Assembly: GCA_002682825.1 (NCBI GenBank)
Contig: NOKP01000018.1
Location: forward strand, 342,827 to 406,826
Length of the DNA: 64,000 nt
Source of the DNA: Neonectria sp. B-13
Taxonomy: Eukaryota; Ascomycota; Sordariomycetes; Hypocreales; Nectriaceae
Direction: 5' to 3'
Part shown: positions 60,467 through 64,000 of the stretch, piece after piece
How the letters are laid out: each line of letters opens with the position of its first letter
Numbering within the stretch: the stretch's first letter is position 1
Program-made: the position numbers and the translations under genes
Notes under the pieces: generated by a model
What the model was told of the DNA's origin: nothing
The model's database searches: none
Seen by the model: only the letters and a program-made list of their open reading frames with translations

Positions 60467-62644
60467 TCACCGGCTGCCTGTCGACCCTGGCGCTGGGGGC
60501 ACCGACGACTGAGAGTTGAGGTTGAACGTGTCGACCAGCGTGGGGAAGGCTTTGGCGAAAGAGTTACCGAGCTTCCAATTGTCCAAGTTGCGCAGATGGC
60601 GCTCGAAAACCGGGTTGATCATCAGCTCGTCGCCGTCTGGGTTTTGCAGTAGGGTGTCAGTGTCCTCGTAGGGCCACGACAGCGACAAGGTGGTGGTGAA
60701 GGGAACGAAGAAGTTGTCGAACGGGTAGAGCGTGGGCGAGTATTCACGGACGAGACGGTCACGCATGCGCGGGAAGGGCACATGGTCGATCCAAGCCGGA
60801 TGGGCTGTGGTGAGCTGCGAGGGAGATGGTGCGATCCACTCAGGTAGGCGTTCGTAGTTGTCCTGGGTGGGTGCGATTTGCCAGCGCATGACGAGGAACA
60901 TGACGTAGAGGACGGCAACGCGTTCGGGGAGGTTGGAGATGTCTGGGAAGGTGGAGAGGATGTCGGTGAAGACCTTGGAGAGCGGGTGACTGAAGGCGCT
61001 CTGGGCGGGGTTTAGGAGGGAGGAGACGGAGGGATAACGAGGGCCCACGACCTCATGAGCAGAGAGGCCGTCGGCAGCTCGCTGGCGGCGCTCGCTAAGG
61101 AAGTCGAGGAGGAGAGAGTCGAGGGGGCACGTTGGCGTGCAGTTCTTGATCGGGGCCGAGTAGTCGGTCAGGCCGTGATCGGACCGGGGCGGCATGGGGC
61201 CGGGTGTGGAGCTGGGGCCGGGTGTGCAAGTGCTGAGGCCGGGGCTCAGCCCGGAACACACGCTTTCTGGGGCAGGAGGGAGAGAATGCTGCGGATGCTG
61301 ATTGTAATGATGAGGTTGTGGTTGTAACGGTTGATGATGATTTTGGTTCTGCTCCGATCCTTGTTGACTAGGTTTTCCCTGAGACCCCCAGCTCGTGGAG
61401 CGGTTATGCAGAGCGCGTTCGGATGGCACGCCGGTCCAGTCGTGCTTCATGGGCATGTGGTGGAACGACGGCGTATCCTGAGCACTGTCGAGTCCGTTCT
61501 GGATGCGGTTCACACGCTGCGTGGAATCAAGCAAGAAGTCAAGCCCCAACCGCTCCGGACCGAGTTCAAGCCCGTGACGCAGGTCGTGCCGTTGCTGGAC
61601 AAGCTGGGTGGCCTGATTGTCGACACTGGGACCGGTACTGATACCCTGCTGCTGTTGGCTCCAGAGTTGCTGCTGGTGGGGATGGGAAGAGGAAGAAGGG
61701 TCATGAGTAGGGGGTGAAGTGACGCTGCCGGGTGTTGAGGCGGCGTTGTTATTGCTGTGGACGCTCAAGGTGTGCTGGTTATTATGTACAGCAGGGGCGT
61801 ATGTTTGAGCGGGTGAGATGTAGGCTTGCTCAACAGCGGCTGTCAGCCCTTCCTTGGTTAGTTGATCCGGTCCTGGCAGGTGAGGAGAAGGGGGATCTAA
61901 CCTTGGCCGATTAAGGGCTGAAGCATGGCGACAATGCTGGCGAGGCGGCGCTTGATGTCGGCATTTTCCTGCTCGACGGCCTCCTTGGCGCGCAGAATGG
62001 TTTGGAGTTCCTGGTAGGGCTGCTGGCTAGTGAGCTCCTGGATGCGGCGCTCAAGGGCCTCGATCTGGTTCTTGGTGCGCTCGCGGATGGCGCGCTGGGC
62101 CTCGCGGTCTGGGGAGTGTTAGCTGTGGGTGTCGTCTCGTGGTGCTGAATAATGCGTGATGGGATATAGAGGGTAGAGTGAGTAGGGGACGAGGCCATGA
62201 AGCTAGATCAAGAACCAACATCTATTCCACGGCATGCACGCGGAGGCGACAAGGGTGTCATTGCATGGCTTAATCGTCCATGATATATCACCAAGCTAGC
62301 CCCGCCATTCGCCCCCAGGGGCAGCCTCCCTAAAGAGGAAGGACGCGAGCAACAGGAACGCAGCGCAGCACCAGCACAGGGAGCGACATACCGTTCGCAC
62401 GCTTCTTGGCGAGCTGGTCCGGGGTCAGGTTCGCGACGCCTCGACTGCCGGGCCCCATCTTCTTCTTCTTGCGGGGGTTGCCGCTGGCGGAATCATCGCC
62501 GCCGGGGGTGGACGCGTCGGCCTCGCGCTTGGAGCCGGACACGGAAGCTTCGTCGCCGGGTGTTGGCGGGGCGGGGCTCTGAAGGGTGGCCGAGTCGATG
62601 CCGGCGTCCGCACCGAAGGCGGGAGAGTGGGATCCGGGGCTCAT
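60467..62644 (-). CDS. bZIP transcription factor with DUF3425-type C-terminus, 610 aa
   Basis: Three exons on the minus strand, 62392-62644, 61902-62108 and 60467-61839, join in phase. The basic region spans about residues 75-105: KKRANDREAQRAIRERTK, with the invariant N and R of the bZIP NxxAxxxxR pattern split by the first intron. A heptad zipper follows (IEALERRIQELTSQ...LQTILRAKEAVEQENADI). The middle is Gln/His/Pro-rich. The C-terminus (RWQIAPTQDNYERLPEWIAPSPSQLTTAHPAWIDHVPFPRMRDRLVREYS) is typical of fungal DUF3425 proteins. It should bind DNA as a dimer in the nucleus; targets are unknown. The second intron is 62 nt (61840-61901) using the CTGACAG acceptor; a nearer AG would give an impossible 29-nt intron. 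Confidence 0.87.
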
Positions 62645-63101
62645 TGGAGGTGGCCGGGTGGGTGGGTTGCCCGGAGAGTCCGGAGAGGAAGCGGGTGGAT
62701 GAAAGGAGTCGAGCGCGGTGGGTTGGTGGAACTGGTGGGACTGGTGGTGGCTCCCCCTTGTCTCTCAGCTCGCCGCCTCCACGGCCTAGCTCTCTCTCGC
62801 TGCGGGAGATCCGTCCTCGTTCCGCCCTCGTCTCCGTCGCGTGGCCTCTCGTCTCCTCCCTCTCCTCTCCGTCCGGCGCAGGATCGCACTGATGTGGGGG
62901 CCACGCGCCGGTCGGTCAAGCTGCGCGGTTCGGCGTTGGCGTCGGCGTCGGGTCGCACGGGGGAATCTCACCCAGCTGCAGAAAGCCCTTTTCTTTTCCC
63001 TTTTCGTCCAGCAAAGAGCCAGCGTCTCGCCAGAAAAATTCCAGGATGCGGATGTGCGAAAAGTGGACAAAGTCGGGACGGGCCTATGGGACGGGGAGCG
63101 T

Positions 63102-63108
63102 TGACTCA
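63102..63108. promoter_or_regulatory. TGACTCA bZIP-type site upstream of the bZIP gene
   Basis: Perfect match to the AP-1/Gcn4 heptamer about 460 nt upstream of the bZIP ATG at 62644. Whether it is occupied, and by which factor, is not shown. Confidence 0.35.
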
Positions 63109-63842
63109 TAAAGCCCAGCACCTCCAGGTGGTGACCGAGTCATGGAACAATGCCGAAAGCTGGGGGACGCGCCCCTTTTTGTGGGACTGCAGGAGCTTCG
63201 ATGTGAGTGGTCGCTTTGCTTGAGCAGTTAGGCCCAAGGGAGGTTAGCTTTTGGCCGAGTTGAAGTGGTGGTGGCTGGCAAAGATACACGACAGGCATTC
63301 GGACAACAGCTAGCAGGTGCCTAGAGTCAGGTGACCAGCGAGATCTCACCGTGGCATGCCGCAAGCAAATGAGTTTATCTTGGTAGGTACCGTTCATGAG
63401 CTTCTACTTGCCTATCCCCAGGTAAATACGTGGGTAGACATCAACAAAACATGAATCAATAGCCCGGTCTAGGTCCCTCCCGTCTTGATCTCGACCGCAT
63501 TCATGACAATCAAAGCTACCAAGACCCGTCCCTCCAGGAACCACACAATAACATTCCAGCCTCTCCGAGCCAAGAAACCATAAAGAAAATCACTTCAATC
63601 CTACATGTCCCAGAGACCGGCGCCACGCTTCTCACCATCTCCTGCTTCCGGGTTGCTCAATCCTGCATCAGATGTCCGTCCATATTATCCGATAATTGAA
63701 TCCGATCTCGGCTCCGTTCCTTGTGCTTTTCATCTGCGTATTCTAGTACAATGCCCACAGCTGCCATTGATCCCGCTTCCCTTCGTTTCCCTTTCCCGTC
63801 CTTTGTGACGTTTCTCTGGCCCTTTCGATGCCTCTTTTACAC

Positions 63843-63879
63843 TTGTCTCGTCTCGTCTCGCCTTGTCTTGTCTTGTCTC
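63843..63879. repeat. TTGTC/TCGTC pentamer repeat
   Basis: About seven imperfect CTCGT/CTTGT pentamers head to tail near the window end. Confidence 0.85.
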
Positions 63880-64000
63880 AGCCACCTTTCATCTCGGCAC
63901 TAATGCCCTCACCTAAGCAACCCACACACATGTCTCAATAATCAACATATGTACTGAACCACATCCCATTTCTCAGTCACACTGTCGCGACGGCTTATTC

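Larger units (their letters stand above)
62645..64000. other. Upstream region of the bZIP gene, to the window end
   Basis: No further gene is recognised in this 1.36 kb. A perfect TGACTCA (AP-1/Gcn4-type bZIP site) lies at 63102-63108, and TGACCGAGTCA, two half-sites around 3 nt, at 63132-63142. The pentamer repeat at 63843-63879 lies here too. A gene beyond the window edge cannot be excluded. Confidence 0.5.

Noticed and set aside
61873..61901. 29-nt intron in the bZIP gene
   Set aside because: Too short to splice; the acceptor at 61840 gives a 62-nt intron with a CTAAC branch point and the correct phase.

Overview
The window is nuclear DNA of a filamentous ascomycete, most likely a Sordariomycete and perhaps Hypocreales. 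The grounds are short spliceosomal introns (about 50-110 nt, GTRNGT donors, CTRAY branch points), coding DNA near 58-60% GC over most of the window, and a fungal core gene set: plasma-membrane H+-ATPase, mitochondrial citrate synthase, Yhm2, a Seb1/Nrd1-type RNA-binding protein, O-acetylhomoserine sulfhydrylase and EMC7. The lineage call is inference; no marker gene is present. I found 16 intact protein-coding genes and one pseudogene, and no rRNA, tRNA or CRISPR. Exon boundaries were built by hand and checked for reading phase.

Positions 1-9200 are a lower-GC (near 50% in sampled rows) accessory-looking block. It holds an amino-acid permease, a short-chain dehydrogenase, a GNAT acetyltransferase, a decayed RelA/SpoT-like pseudogene and a small secreted histidine phosphatase. 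A short interstitial telomere-like repeat at 9231-9244 lies just before composition becomes GC-rich.

Positions 10-20 kb carry an LtrA-family membrane protein with an overlapping upstream ORF, a WW-domain protein with a Gln/Gly/Tyr-rich region, EMC7, homocysteine synthase and a MARVEL-domain protein. A 4-kb intergenic region then leads to an acyl-CoA synthetase ending in a peroxisomal A-K-L signal, with four CCTCGG/CCGAGG hexamers (FarA/FarB-type sites) upstream.

Positions 26-42 kb hold a 1,038-aa WD40 protein flanked by AT-rich blocks, then Yhm2 (citrate/2-oxoglutarate carrier) and citrate synthase as consecutive genes on the minus strand, then the Seb1/Nrd1-type gene.

Positions 42.1-53.6 kb are an 11.5-kb stretch with no recognisable gene, directly upstream of pma1. 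It is rich in small tandem repeats and in a recurring TACTTCGTA motif. After pma1 come a DCAF4-like WD40 gene and a bZIP regulator with a DUF3425-type C-terminus.

Functional links inferred from content: citrate made by citrate synthase can be exported by Yhm2; the peroxisomal acyl-CoA synthetase feeds beta-oxidation and so acetyl units; two WD40 proteins are candidate CUL4-DDB1 substrate receptors. No complete new multi-gene system is evident. The least explained element is the pma1 upstream desert.
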